Assembly (NCBI RefSeq): GCF_003330845.1
Contig: NZ_CP026121.1
Coordinates: 5,313,501-5,377,500, forward strand
Length of the DNA stretch: 64,000 bases
Source: Streptomyces sp. Go-475
Lineage (GTDB): Bacteria > Actinomycetota > Actinomycetes > Streptomycetales > Streptomycetaceae
Reading direction: 5' to 3'
The notes under the pieces are model-generated. The model worked only from the letters and a program-made list of their open reading frames with translations, had not been told where the DNA came from and did no database searches. A program made the translations under genes and the position numbers. Positions 9,507 through 17,591 of this stretch are shown here, in pieces (position 1 is the stretch's first letter; each line of letters starts with the position of its first letter).

Positions 9507-9980
9507 TCAGCGGTTGATCGCGCAGTTCCCCGCGCCCCTGAGGGCAGTCAGCAGCCGCCCCCTGGCGAGGCGCCGGAGTTCGTCCGCCGTCACGGCCCGC
9601 TCCTCCTCCGGATCGTTGGTCAATCGTGACCGGATGGCTTCCAGGACGCGGTCGAGGGTCTCGTCCGGGGCCACGCCGTCCAGGCAGATGACGAACACGT
9701 GTCCGAAGCGGGCCTCGTAGGCGGCGTGGGCCGCGCTGAGGGCCGTGTGGGCCGCGGAGTAGGTGCCCGGCGGGAGCGTGGGGAGGGGCTCGGCGGCCAG
9801 GGCCTCGGTCAGATCGGCCCAGGTCAGGTCGTAGGCCGCCTCGTCGGCGGCGGCGAGCAGGGAGTCGAGGTCCGGGTAGGGGCGGTGCTCCGCGACACGC
9901 CCGGCCCAGCGCGGGCTGCGGAGGCAGGTGAGGAGGGTCTGCTCCAGATCCTCGGCGGAGGCTGCGTTGAAGTGCTCCAC
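9507..9980 (-). CDS. OHCU-decarboxylase-like protein, divergent active site
   Basis: 157-residue helical protein matching the 2-oxo-4-hydroxy-4-carboxy-5-ureidoimidazoline decarboxylase family, which acts after uricase in purine breakdown. Supporting pattern: FN.A...LE.TLLTCL.S.RWAGRVAEHRPY near the N-terminus and AYEARFGHVFVICLDG in the middle, followed by a helix resembling L...I..RL.ND...E. However, the conserved His-Pro (HPxxG) that carries the catalytic His in true decarboxylases is replaced by Glu-Pro (LAAEPLP, about residue 87). No urate genes are nearby. The fold is likely; the activity is doubtful. Confidence 0.7.
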   Translation of the reverse strand: MEHFNAASAEDLEQTLLTCLRSPRWAGRVAEHRPYPDLDSLLAAADEAAYDLTWADLTEALAAEPLPTLPPGTYSAAHTALSAAHAAYEARFGHVFVICLDGVAPDETLDRVLEAIRSRLTNDPEEERAVTADELRRLARGRLLTALRGAGNCAINR

Positions 9981-10166
9981 CGGTATGGCGAGTCGGCCGG
10001 GGAGATCTGGGAGACGGTGCGCAGGCAGCGTGGGTCCTCGTGGGCGTCACGTGTGTCGGCAGGGCAAGTTGTGAGAGATGTGACCTCACGCTATCGAGTT
10101 CGACCGTGACGTGTCCGACGGATGCCCGAATTTCACCCGGGAGAGAGAGTTTCGGCACGCGTGGTG

Positions 10167-10193
10167 GACGCGCGCCGAGGCGCGTCGGGTTTT
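10167..10193 (+). terminator. Hairpin with T-run just before the hexosaminidase start
   Basis: GACGCGC and GCGCGTC (7-bp arms, 6-nt loop) followed by GGGTTTT, 12 nt before the GTG at 10205. It looks like an intrinsic terminator read in the plus direction, and may block read-through or act as an attenuator. Confidence 0.5.
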
Positions 10194-10204
10194 AGGTTGG
10201 CGAG

Positions 10205-11866
10205 GTGAGTCAGCACAGGCGCCGGGTTCCGGCGAAGCAGGGAAAGCAGCGGCAGGTGCTGGTCGTGGCCATGGCGGTAGCCCTGGTCGTGGTCGCGGCC
10301 GGGGTGAGTCTCGGGCTCTGGGCGGCCTCGGGCGGTGAGGGCGGTGCCACCGGGCCGGAGGCCAGAGCCTCCCGGGGCGGGGCCGCGGCCGCGCCCACCA
10401 CCGGCGGGCCGAGCCCCGAGCCCAGTCCGACCCGCTCGTACCCCCTGTCCGAGGCGCCCCGCACCATCCCCGCCGTGCGCGACCACACCCCGGCGCGCGG
10501 CCCGGGCTGGCGCCCCGAGAAGGGCCACCGCGTGGTCGTGGACGACCCGGCGCTGGCCGACGAGGGACGGCTGATCGCCGGTGAGCTGGGGCTGACGTAC
10601 CAGGGCGAGAAGAGCGACAAGCGGGCCGGGGACCTGCGGCTCAGCCTGAACGACGACGAGGGCGCGAACCCCGAGTCGTACGTGATGACCGTGCGCGACG
10701 GGCGGGTGGAGATCAGCGGGCCCGCCGAGGCCGGGGTCTTCTACGGCACCCGCACGCTCAAGCAGGAGGCCCACGACGGCGGGACGGCGCCCGAGGGCGT
10801 GGTGCGGGACGAGCCGGCCAAGGCGCAGCGCGGGTTCATGCTGGACATCGCGCGCAAGCCCTTCACGGCCGGCTGGATCGAGGACCGGATCCGGGAGCTG
10901 GGCGATCTGAAGTTCAACCAGCTGGGGCTGCACTTCTCCGACGACCAGGGGTTCCGGATCGAGTCGTCCTCGCATCCGGAGGTGGTGTCCGAGCAGCACC
11001 TGACCAAGGCGCAGGTGCGCAGGATCGTCGACCTCGCCAGGAGCCGGCACATCACCGTCGTGCCCGAGATCGACTCGCCCGGGCACCTCGGCGCGGTCCT
11101 CGACGCCCACCCCGACCTCCAGCTGCGCAGCGCGCAGGGGTCGCCGGTGCAGGGCGCCATCGACATCTCCAAGAGCGAGAGCGCCGGCATCGTCGACGAC
11201 CTGCTGAACGAGTACGCGGAGCTCTTCCCCGGCGGGCCCTGGCACCTCGGCGGCGACGAGTACCAGGCGCTGACCCGCTCGAACCCCGAGGCGTCGTTCC
11301 CGCAGCTGGCCGCGGCCGCCCGGGAGCAGTACGGCTCCGGCGCGACGGTCGCCGACCTCACCACCGGCTGGCTCAACGACCGGGCCGCCACCGTCCGCAA
11401 GCACCAGCGCACCCCGCGCGCGTGGAACGACGGCTTCTTCCGCGGCACGTCCGTCAAGGCCGCCGAGGACATCCAGGTGGCCTACTGGACGGGCAAGGAG
11501 ATCGGCGCCCGGCAGCCCGCCGAGTACCTGAGCGCCGGCCGCAAGGTGATCAACTACAACGACGAGTTCCTGTACTACGTGCTCGGCGAGCCGCAGACCT
11601 TCGTCTACCCGACGGGGCAGCGGATCTACGAGCAGTGGACGCCGCGGGTGCTGCGCGGCACCGAGGCCGTGCCGGAGCGCTACGACGGGCAGATCCTCGG
11701 CGGCTCCTTCGCCGTCTGGGGCGACCGCCCGAACGCCCAGACGCAGGACCAGGTGGCGGCCGGGATCCGGATGCCGCTGCGGGCGACCGCGCAGAAGCTG
11801 TGGGACCCCGGCCGGCCCGAGCTGTCCTGGGCGGAGTTCCGGGCACTGGCGGACAGGCTCGGCTGA
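10205..11866 (+). CDS. Family 20 glycoside hydrolase (beta-N-acetylhexosaminidase)
   Basis: 553-residue exported enzyme. An N-terminal hydrophobic segment (residues 19-40) after a basic start is a signal peptide or anchor, followed by a Pro/Ser/Thr-rich linker. A GH20b-like domain (about 85-195) precedes the catalytic barrel, which starts at RGFMLDIARKPF. The catalytic Asp-Glu pair is in WHLGGDEY (about residues 346-353), and the C-terminal part has AYWTGKE and a GGSFAVWGD tryptophan motif. It probably releases GlcNAc from chitin or wall fragments. GTG 10205 is the only start that includes the basic lead. Confidence 0.9.
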   Translation: MSQHRRRVPAKQGKQRQVLVVAMAVALVVVAAGVSLGLWAASGGEGGATGPEARASRGGAAAAPTTGGPSPEPSPTRSYPLSEAPRTIPAVRDHTPARGPGWRPEKGHRVVVDDPALADEGRLIAGELGLTYQGEKSDKRAGDLRLSLNDDEGANPESYVMTVRDGRVEISGPAEAGVFYGTRTLKQEAHDGGTAPEGVVRDEPAKAQRGFMLDIARKPFTAGWIEDRIRELGDLKFNQLGLHFSDDQGFRIESSSHPEVVSEQHLTKAQVRRIVDLARSRHITVVPEIDSPGHLGAVLDAHPDLQLRSAQGSPVQGAIDISKSESAGIVDDLLNEYAELFPGGPWHLGGDEYQALTRSNPEASFPQLAAAAREQYGSGATVADLTTGWLNDRAATVRKHQRTPRAWNDGFFRGTSVKAAEDIQVAYWTGKEIGARQPAEYLSAGRKVINYNDEFLYYVLGEPQTFVYPTGQRIYEQWTPRVLRGTEAVPERYDGQILGGSFAVWGDRPNAQTQDQVAAGIRMPLRATAQKLWDPGRPELSWAEFRALADRLG

Positions 11867-11963
11867 CCCGGCGCGCATTGGCCCATACGCCTGCGGACTC
11901 CCGTACGGCTGTGGTGGTCTTCTGACGGGAGCCGAATCGAATATGCCGGGGGGGAACCGGGAC

Positions 11964-12470
11964 ATGGGCTACTGGGGTTACTTCGTCGTGGGCCGGGGGG
12001 AACGGCCGCTCGCCGAGCTGGACGCGCTGGCGGAGGCCGGTGACGGTCTGACGCGGCGCGGCTCGGCGCCGGGCGGGTGGCAACTGTGGGAGTACCCGAG
12101 CGGTGACGGCGACGTCGGGAACATGAACGTCCTCGCCCGGGAGACCGGGGCGCCCGCGCTCTTCGGGTACGTCATGAACAGCGCGTGCGTGGTGCTGGAG
12201 GCCGCCGGGCCGGAGAGCGGGGCCTGGACGACCTGCCTCGGACGGGCCGCCATGGCCGGGTACCTCGGGGCCGACCGGGAGGGCCTCACGCTGGAGGACT
12301 ACTTCCTGGAACCCGGCGACGCCGCCGAGCGCGCCGTCCGCTGGGCCGCCGAGGCCGGACACGAGGTGAACGCCGACGCGCTCCTGGACGTACTGACGTC
12401 AGACCCCGATCCCCTGGCCGAAAACCTGTTGTTCCGCTTCCTCGACAGGCTGGGCGTGGTGCCCCTGTGA
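11964..12470 (+). CDS. Conserved actinobacterial protein of unknown function
   Basis: 168-residue soluble protein starting MGYWGYFVVGRG. It has no signal peptide, membrane helix or recognised motif; acidic and aromatic residues are frequent. ATG 11964 is preferred over ATG 11943 because a GGGGGGAA tract sits about 8 nt upstream. The tract of seven G between 11946 and 11954 is a potential indel site but lies before the chosen start. The gene follows the hexosaminidase by 97 bp. I do not recognise its role. Confidence 0.7.
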   Translation: MGYWGYFVVGRGERPLAELDALAEAGDGLTRRGSAPGGWQLWEYPSGDGDVGNMNVLARETGAPALFGYVMNSACVVLEAAGPESGAWTTCLGRAAMAGYLGADREGLTLEDYFLEPGDAAERAVRWAAEAGHEVNADALLDVLTSDPDPLAENLLFRFLDRLGVVPL

Positions 12471-12577
12471 CACTCCGGGGCCGTCGCACGCAGTAAGGGG
12501 AAGTGCGGGTTCCGTGAGGGGCGAGGGCGGAGGCGGCCTGGCAGGGCCCCGGAGAAGGCCCGCAGAGGGAGGCGTGG

Positions 12578-13132
12578 ATGAGCCTGGTGGAGTTGATCGC
12601 ACAGGCCGATGAACGCGGGCTGGCCGCGAGCGGGCTGGCTTGTTTGGATCGGTGTGTGCCCCTGCTGGGCGGTGACGACGAGATCCTGCGCCCGCTGTGG
12701 GCGAGCCTCACCGACGGCGTCGGCGCCGAGGAGTGGGGCGAGCGCCTGGAGCAGGCGCGCGGGAAGCTGGACGTCCCGGGCGCCGAGGACGAGGCGGTCC
12801 TGCTCGCCCACCGGATGCTGGAGGCCGCCCCCGCCGGGCGGGCCGCCGCCGAGGTGCGGGTGTGGGCCGACGCCTGCTCCGTCGCCTCCCTCCAGATCCA
12901 CCGCCTCCTCGACACCGCCGAGGACGAGGCCTCCTCCGTCGCCGCGCGCCGCGAGGGCCGTACGGAGGGCATGTCGCCGCTCGTCGCCGCGGAACTGCGC
13001 CGCCAGATCGTCGTGCTGGAGGTCCTGGCCGGGCACGGCCAGGCCGGGCTGCGCCGGGCGCTGGAGGTGTCGACGGAGGGGCGGCGGGTGCTGAGCGCGG
13101 TGGTGTCGCGACGAACCCGGCAACAGGGCTGA
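12578..13132 (+). CDS. Conserved hypothetical helical protein
   Basis: 184-residue protein, predominantly helical and acidic, with no export signal. It begins MSLVELIAQADERG and contains two Cys (CLDRCVPLL) and a central AEVRVWADACSVASLQIHRL segment. ATG 12578 has GAGGGAGG about 7 nt upstream. It lies in a run of same-strand unknown genes. I do not recognise the family. Confidence 0.7.
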   Translation: MSLVELIAQADERGLAASGLACLDRCVPLLGGDDEILRPLWASLTDGVGAEEWGERLEQARGKLDVPGAEDEAVLLAHRMLEAAPAGRAAAEVRVWADACSVASLQIHRLLDTAEDEASSVAARREGRTEGMSPLVAAELRRQIVVLEVLAGHGQAGLRRALEVSTEGRRVLSAVVSRRTRQQG

Positions 13133-13286
13133 AACCGGGGCCACCGACACCTCTGACCGGCCCAAACCCCTGTTTCTGGAAGAGTCCTGTGACCGTCCCT
13201 TGAGCGAGGTGGGGCGGTCCTGCGCCGGTTGCGGGAAGCCCCCGATTCCGCGTGACGAAAGCCCGCGACACGGCGCTCTTCGGGAT

Positions 13287-13682
13287 GTGACGACTCAAGC
13301 GGAGACCAGGCCGTCGGCTGCGGCGAAGCCGCTGCGATGGGCGGCGGACACGGTGGCGACGATGCGCGAGGGGGCACGGCTGCGCCTCGACTACTCGGCG
13401 CAGAGTCTGTGGAGCATCGACCGGATGATCGAGGGGATACGGCGCGAAGGAGCGCCCTACGCGGCCGTGCGGGAGGTGCTGCGCGGGTTCGGCGCCTACG
13501 CCGGTGAGGTGATGGCGCGTCAGACCGGCGCCGAGTGGTGGGCGAGCGGCGGCGACCACTGGATCCGCACCCCCGACGGGCGCCTGTGGGACCCGATCGA
13601 CGAGGCCCGCCGCGCTTACGCGGGGCACGGATCGCTGCGGCTGCTGTGCCGGGACGCGGCGAACTCCGCGCCCCGGCGGTAG
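13287..13682 (+). CDS. Conserved hypothetical protein, possibly envelope-associated by context only
   Basis: 131-residue protein with a helical middle (LDYSAQSLWSIDRMIEGIRREGA) and a C-terminal WIRTPDGRLWDPIDEARRAY segment. No signal peptide or catalytic motif. The start is uncertain: GTG 13287 is used because the preceding residues are weakly constrained; a TTG at 13200 would add a Cys-x-x-Cys lead. It is convergent with the amidase gene, with stops one base apart. Function unknown. Confidence 0.65.
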   Translation: MTTQAETRPSAAAKPLRWAADTVATMREGARLRLDYSAQSLWSIDRMIEGIRREGAPYAAVREVLRGFGAYAGEVMARQTGAEWWASGGDHWIRTPDGRLWDPIDEARRAYAGHGSLRLLCRDAANSAPRR

Positions 13683-13683
13683 T

Positions 13684-14937
13684 TCAGCGCCCGAGCACGC
13701 CCTCCGTCCCGGGCCCGGCCGGCTCCGGGGCCGTCTCGGGGGCGGGCTCGGTGGGCTTGCCCGCGTTCCCGGCGAGGGCGCGGATCTCGGGCAGGTCGTC
13801 GTAGAGGTGCTGGCCGGGGCAGGCGGTCGGGTAGCCGTCGCGGTGCCCGGAGACGCGGTGCAGCGTGACCTTCTGGCCCAGCTTGTACTTGCCGTTGTCG
13901 GCACCGGCGGTCAGCACCGTCGTCCCCGTCGGGTCGAGGCCGTACAGGCCGAGCTTCCAGGCGGCGACCTTGGCGACCGACTCGCGGACCGCGGTGTTCG
14001 TGGTCGCCGTGGTGTAGTCACCGAGCACCGAGACGCTGCTCGTGGCGGCGTTGAAGCCGTAGGTGTGCGCGCCGAGGACGGGCTTGTCGATGCCGCCCGC
14101 GCGGCCCTCGAAGACGGTGCCGCACTTGTCGACGAGGAAGTGGTAGCCGATGTCGTTCCAGCCGTTGCTCCGCACGTGGTAGAGGAACACGCCGCGCACG
14201 ATCGACGCGGACTCCTCGCAGGTGTAGTCGTTGGTGCCCGCCGTGTGGTGGACGAACACCGCCTGGGTGTCGGAGGTGTAGGAGGGCGGGTCCTTCACCA
14301 GGGACTCGTCGGCGCCCCAGGCGGAGCGGGGCGTCACGGTCGGGCGTTCGGCCGAGGGCGCTCCGGCGGCCGGGCCGACGACGTCCGGCCTGTCCGGCTC
14401 CGCGACGTCCGGCTCCACGATGTCCGGCTCCACGATGTCCGGTTCCACGATGTCCGGTTCCGGTTCGACGACCGCGGTGTGCACGGCGTTCGCCCCGCCC
14501 TCGGGGTCGACCAATTCGACGCGCAGCCCGGCGGGCAGCCGTGAGCCCGAGACGCGTACCTGGACGCCGTCCGAGGGCCCGGCCCACAGCGGCTGGGTGC
14601 CGCCGCGCACCGAGGCGCCGTCGCGGTCGGGTCCCGTCTCGGGCGTCCGCACGTCGGTGTCCAGGGCGTGCCACGGGCTCCACTCGCCGCTCTCGCGGGA
14701 GCGGGTGCGCACCTGCGCGGTGCCGTCGAGGGCCGCGTCCGGGTCGTCCCAGGTGATGCCGACCATGCTGAACGGCTCGGTGGTGCGCGGCGCGAGGGAC
14801 CGCTCGTGCGGATCGCCGCCCGGCACCCGGACGGTGTGCACCCCGTCCGAGGAGGAGGCCAGGGCCGGTCCGGCCGGGACCAGGGCGCCGAGGGCCAGGG
14901 CCGTGGCGACGGCGGTGCGCAGCAGAAGGCGTGTCAT
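13684..14937 (-). CDS. Secreted N-acetylmuramoyl-L-alanine amidase, PGRP/amidase_2 type
   Basis: 417-residue secreted peptidoglycan amidase. Signal peptide residues 1-25 (LLLRTAVATALALGAL...ALAS). A beta-rich N-terminal domain (about 30-140) leads to a linker of acidic EPDIV repeats (about 155-180), then the zinc amidase fold: VFVHHTAGTNDY (first zinc His), NDIGYHFLVDKCGTVFEGRAGG, and SGHRDGYPTACPGQ (second zinc His and Cys). This matches peptidoglycan-recognition-protein-like amidases. The start at ATG 14937 places the signal peptide at the terminus. Confidence 0.92.
   Translation of the reverse strand: MTRLLLRTAVATALALGALVPAGPALASSSDGVHTVRVPGGDPHERSLAPRTTEPFSMVGITWDDPDAALDGTAQVRTRSRESGEWSPWHALDTDVRTPETGPDRDGASVRGGTQPLWAGPSDGVQVRVSGSRLPAGLRVELVDPEGGANAVHTAVVEPEPDIVEPDIVEPDIVEPDVAEPDRPDVVGPAAGAPSAERPTVTPRSAWGADESLVKDPPSYTSDTQAVFVHHTAGTNDYTCEESASIVRGVFLYHVRSNGWNDIGYHFLVDKCGTVFEGRAGGIDKPVLGAHTYGFNAATSSVSVLGDYTTATTNTAVRESVAKVAAWKLGLYGLDPTGTTVLTAGADNGKYKLGQKVTLHRVSGHRDGYPTACPGQHLYDDLPEIRALAGNAGKPTEPAPETAPEPAGPGTEGVLGR
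14398..14462. repeat. Tandem 15-bp coding repeat in the amidase linker
   Basis: Near-perfect copies of a 15-bp unit containing TCCACGATGTCCGG encode repeated Glu-Pro-Asp-Ile-Val. Copy number is likely to vary between strains. Confidence 0.85.
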
Positions 14938-15343
14938 TCGGTGCTCGTTTCCGGTCCTCTTGCGGGGCGGCGTGATGTCGTGATCGTCCTTCCCGCCCCC
15001 CGGGCCGTCCGCTCGCCCGCCCGGAGAAATCCGGCGAACGGAGGACGGCCCCGCCGCTGAAAGAGCCCCTGTCCTCAACCGGGATGACGACGTGTCACGG
15101 CACCGGCGTCCGCGCACAGGTATGGCCGGATGGGCGGTCTCCGGCGGGGCCTCCCGGCCGCTGTGACACTTCTCCGGAGTCCGGCGCTGATGACCATGGA
15201 GGACGTGACACGGGCGCGTCCCCCGCGGTGCGGGCGCACCGGGCAGGGCATTGCGGGCATCCGGGATGTTCCGGCCGGGCGGTCCGCCGCGCACTCGGTA
15301 CGGACTAGGACGGTTCTTGGGCCAGGGAGGCGCACCCCGGCGC

Positions 15344-15934
15344 GTGCAGGCGCACGACGGGGAACTGGGCACGGCCGTCGCGCGGGCCCAGGACGGTGAC
15401 GAGGCGGCCTTCGCGGTCGCCTACCGGATCGTGCAACCCGGGCTGCTGGGCTACCTGCGCGGACTGGTCGGCGAGGACGCGGAGGACGTGGCCTCCGACG
15501 CCTGGCTGGAGATCGCCCGCGACCTGGGGCGGTTCAAGGGCGACGGCGCCGGGTTCCGCGGCTGGACGGCGACCATCGCCCGGCACCGGGCCCTGGACCA
15601 CCTGCGCCGCCAGCGGGTACGGCCGAGGCCCGCCGCGCTGGAGCAGGACGTCCTCGACCTGCCCGGGCCGCACAGCACCCACGACCAGGCCCTGGAGGCC
15701 ATCTCCACCGAGCACGCCCTCCGGCTGGTCGGCGGCCTGCCGCAGGACCAGGCCGAGGCCGTGCTGCTCCGGGTCGTGGTGGGGCTCGACGGACCCGCCG
15801 CCGCGCGCGTGCTCGGCAAGCGGCCGGGAGCCGTGCGGACGGCCGCGTACCGGGGACTGAAGCGCCTCGCCGCCCAATTGGGCGCCGAAGGTGTGACGGA
15901 TGAGGCCCCACGGACGCTGGGGGAGTCGAAATGA
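15344..15934 (+). CDS. ECF sigma factor, first of two tandem paralogues
   Basis: 196-residue group IV sigma factor. Region 2 (about residues 10-75) has DGDEAAFAVAYRIVQPGLLGYL, EDVASDAWLEIARDL and FRGWTATIARHRALDHLRR; region 4 (about 120-180) has LPQDQAEAVLLRVVVGLDG and the helix-turn-helix RVLGKRPGAVRTAAYRGLKRL. The start is ambiguous: GTG 15344 follows AGGGAGG by 13 nt, while ATG 15266 would add 26 residues with no homology. It is followed, in coupled order, by a small open frame and a membrane partner gene. The closest relative in the window is the sigma factor at 17592. Confidence 0.85.
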   Translation: MQAHDGELGTAVARAQDGDEAAFAVAYRIVQPGLLGYLRGLVGEDAEDVASDAWLEIARDLGRFKGDGAGFRGWTATIARHRALDHLRRQRVRPRPAALEQDVLDLPGPHSTHDQALEAISTEHALRLVGGLPQDQAEAVLLRVVVGLDGPAAARVLGKRPGAVRTAAYRGLKRLAAQLGAEGVTDEAPRTLGESK

Positions 15935-16104
15935 ACGACGACGGCGGGCCGGGCGGACCCGCCCGGGCCGGTGCCCTGAACGGGGCGGGCGAGCGGAACG
16001 TATGGATCGGCCCCGGAAGGCCGGGCCGACCGGCCCGGTCGTGGGAACACGGCGGGCCGACCGGAACGCGTGGATCGAGCAGGGACGGAACCGGACATGG
16101 GTGA
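15931..16104 (+). CDS. Small open frame bridging sigma gene and membrane partner
   Basis: 57 codons starting at an ATG that overlaps the sigma stop (ATGA at 15931-15934) and ending at TGA 16102-16104, which overlaps the start of the next gene (ATGGGTGA at 16097). The predicted peptide is Gly/Pro/Arg-rich with no recognised motif. Its placement would let ribosomes pass from the sigma gene to the partner gene, so it may be a coupling leader rather than a functional protein. Confidence 0.35.
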   Translation: MNDDGGPGGPARAGALNGAGERNVWIGPGRPGRPARSWEHGGPTGTRGSSRDGTGHG

Positions 16105-17233
16105 ACATCAGAGCGACGCCGGGCTGCCCGGCCGCCGGCGTGTGCACCCCGGCGGGTCCGCGTACGGCGACCGGGCGGCGCGCGAGACCGGCGGTCCGGC
16201 CGCGCATGAGGCCGGGGGCCGGGCCGCACATGAGGCCGGGGGCCGGGCCGCGCACGACGCCGGCGACCGGCCGTCCGGCCGCCTCGGTGCGTACGGTCCC
16301 GACGGCCGGGGCTCCGACGGCCGGGGCTCCGACGGCCGGGGCCCCGTCGGCCGGGGCAGCCCCGTCGGCTCCCGGCCCGTCCTGGACGACGCCGGGCTGG
16401 AGCTGCTGCTCGCCGCCGCCCTCATCCGTGACGGGATCGACACCGAGGCCGAGCAGCGGGCCGTGGCCGCGTTCCGGGCCGCCCGGGACGCCGGCCCGCA
16501 CCGGTCCCGCACCCGCCGCCGGGACGACTGGCGGCCTCGCGAGCGGCGGCATCCGGGACGTTCGCTGAAGGCCACGCTCTCCGTGCTGCTCGCCAGCCTC
16601 GCGCTGGGCGGTGTCGCCGTCGCGGCGATCGGCTCGGTGGGCTCCACGGACGGTGCCGACGACCGCGGTCGTCCGCCCGCCTCCACCCGCGCCCCCGGCG
16701 CCTCGGCGGGCGAGCCCGGCGACACCCCGTCCGGCACCGCCTCCGCGCACCCGGACCGCCCCGCGCCCGCCCAGGACACCGAGGCCCACTGCCGCGCCTA
16801 CGAGGAGGCCGACGGCCGGGGCAAGGCCATGGACGCGACCGCCTGGAAGCGCCTCGTCGAGGCCGCGGGCGGTGAGAGGAACGTCACGGCGTACTGCGCC
16901 GAGCAGCTGGCCCGCTCCGAGGAGAAGCCCGGCGGCACCGCCCGACCCGACAAGGGCGCGGACGCCCCGGGCTCCGGCGGCGCGGGCAACGGCTCCGGCA
17001 ACGGCGGCACCGGCGCGGGCAACGCGGAGAACGGCTCCGGCAACGCGGACACGGGCTCGGGCTCGGGCACCGACCGGAGCGGGGGCGGCGCTGCCGACAG
17101 CGGCTCAACGTCCGGGGCGTCATCAGGTTCAACCGGTTCGAACGGTTCGACCGGTTCATCAGGTTCGTCTGGCTCGTCCGGTTCATCCGGGGGTCAGGAC
17201 AAGCCCGCCCAGCCGAACGGCCGTCGTCCGTAA
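16097..17233 (+). CDS. Single-pass membrane protein, candidate anti-sigma partner
   Basis: 378 residues. A Gly/Arg-rich repetitive N-terminus (AAHEAGGR and DGRGS repeats, residues 20-85) leads to a helical segment LLLAAALIRDGIDTEAEQRAVAAFRAAR (about 100-130; written here as two adjoining parts of that helix), one membrane helix (about 160-182), and a Ser/Gly-rich outer region. Outside the membrane is a small Cys-bounded module, CRAYEEADGRGKAMD ... NVTAYCAEQL. The same layout occurs in the partner of the second sigma factor. ATG 16097 has AGGGACGG upstream. An anti-sigma role is inferred from position and topology only. Confidence 0.7.
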   Translation: MGEHQSDAGLPGRRRVHPGGSAYGDRAARETGGPAAHEAGGRAAHEAGGRAAHDAGDRPSGRLGAYGPDGRGSDGRGSDGRGPVGRGSPVGSRPVLDDAGLELLLAAALIRDGIDTEAEQRAVAAFRAARDAGPHRSRTRRRDDWRPRERRHPGRSLKATLSVLLASLALGGVAVAAIGSVGSTDGADDRGRPPASTRAPGASAGEPGDTPSGTASAHPDRPAPAQDTEAHCRAYEEADGRGKAMDATAWKRLVEAAGGERNVTAYCAEQLARSEEKPGGTARPDKGADAPGSGGAGNGSGNGGTGAGNAENGSGNADTGSGSGTDRSGGGAADSGSTSGASSGSTGSNGSTGSSGSSGSSGSSGGQDKPAQPNGRRP

Positions 17234-17273
17234 TCGGCTCCGGCAGCGGGCCCTGGAACGCCCCGCCATGGCA

Positions 17274-17315
17274 ACGGCCGGGGCCGCCACCCCCCACAGG
17301 AGAGGCCCCGGCCGT
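17274..17315 (+). terminator. Terminator hairpin after the first sigma operon
   Basis: Perfect 12-bp arms ACGGCCGGGGCC and GGCCCCGGCCGT with an 18-nt loop, 40 bp after the stop at 17233. Confidence 0.75.
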
Positions 17316-17591
17316 CGCGCGGCACGGGCCGCGCGGCGGCCCGTACTTCCTACAGCGCTCCGGTTGCGTTTTCTGTCACACCCGGCCGTGTCACGGCTTA
17401 GTTGCATCTCGGACGGACATGGACGGGGAGTGGTTTCAGGTCGTAACGTGCCATTCGCGCCAACAGCGGAGGCGGCAAGACCACCGCAACCACCTGCGGC
17501 CTTGTAAAACCGCAACCACCAATTGAGCAACCACAACGGCGAGAACCCGGTCCGCGAGAGCGGCGCCGGCTTAGGCGCAGAAGGGCGCGCG
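17316..17591. promoter_or_regulatory. Promoter region of the second sigma operon
   Basis: Together with the terminator this is a 358-bp gap. It is less GC-rich than its surroundings (around 17355-17540) and contains AACCACC direct repeats near 17485-17520, just before a TTG at 17523 that could be an alternative start. No known operator is recognised. Confidence 0.4.

Noticed and set aside
13200..13286. Cys-x-x-Cys lead as part of the hypothetical protein at 13287
   Set aside because: Would need a TTG start without a ribosome-binding site; not supported.
16070..16096. GTG 16070 as start of the first membrane partner
   Set aside because: ATG 16097 has a better-spaced AGGGACGG and overlaps the upstream small frame in a coupling arrangement.
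14398..16350. Short tandem repeats that could suggest a CRISPR array
   Set aside because: Units are 15-27 bp, contiguous without spacers and in frame with coding sequence (EPDIV, AAHEAGGR, DGRGS).
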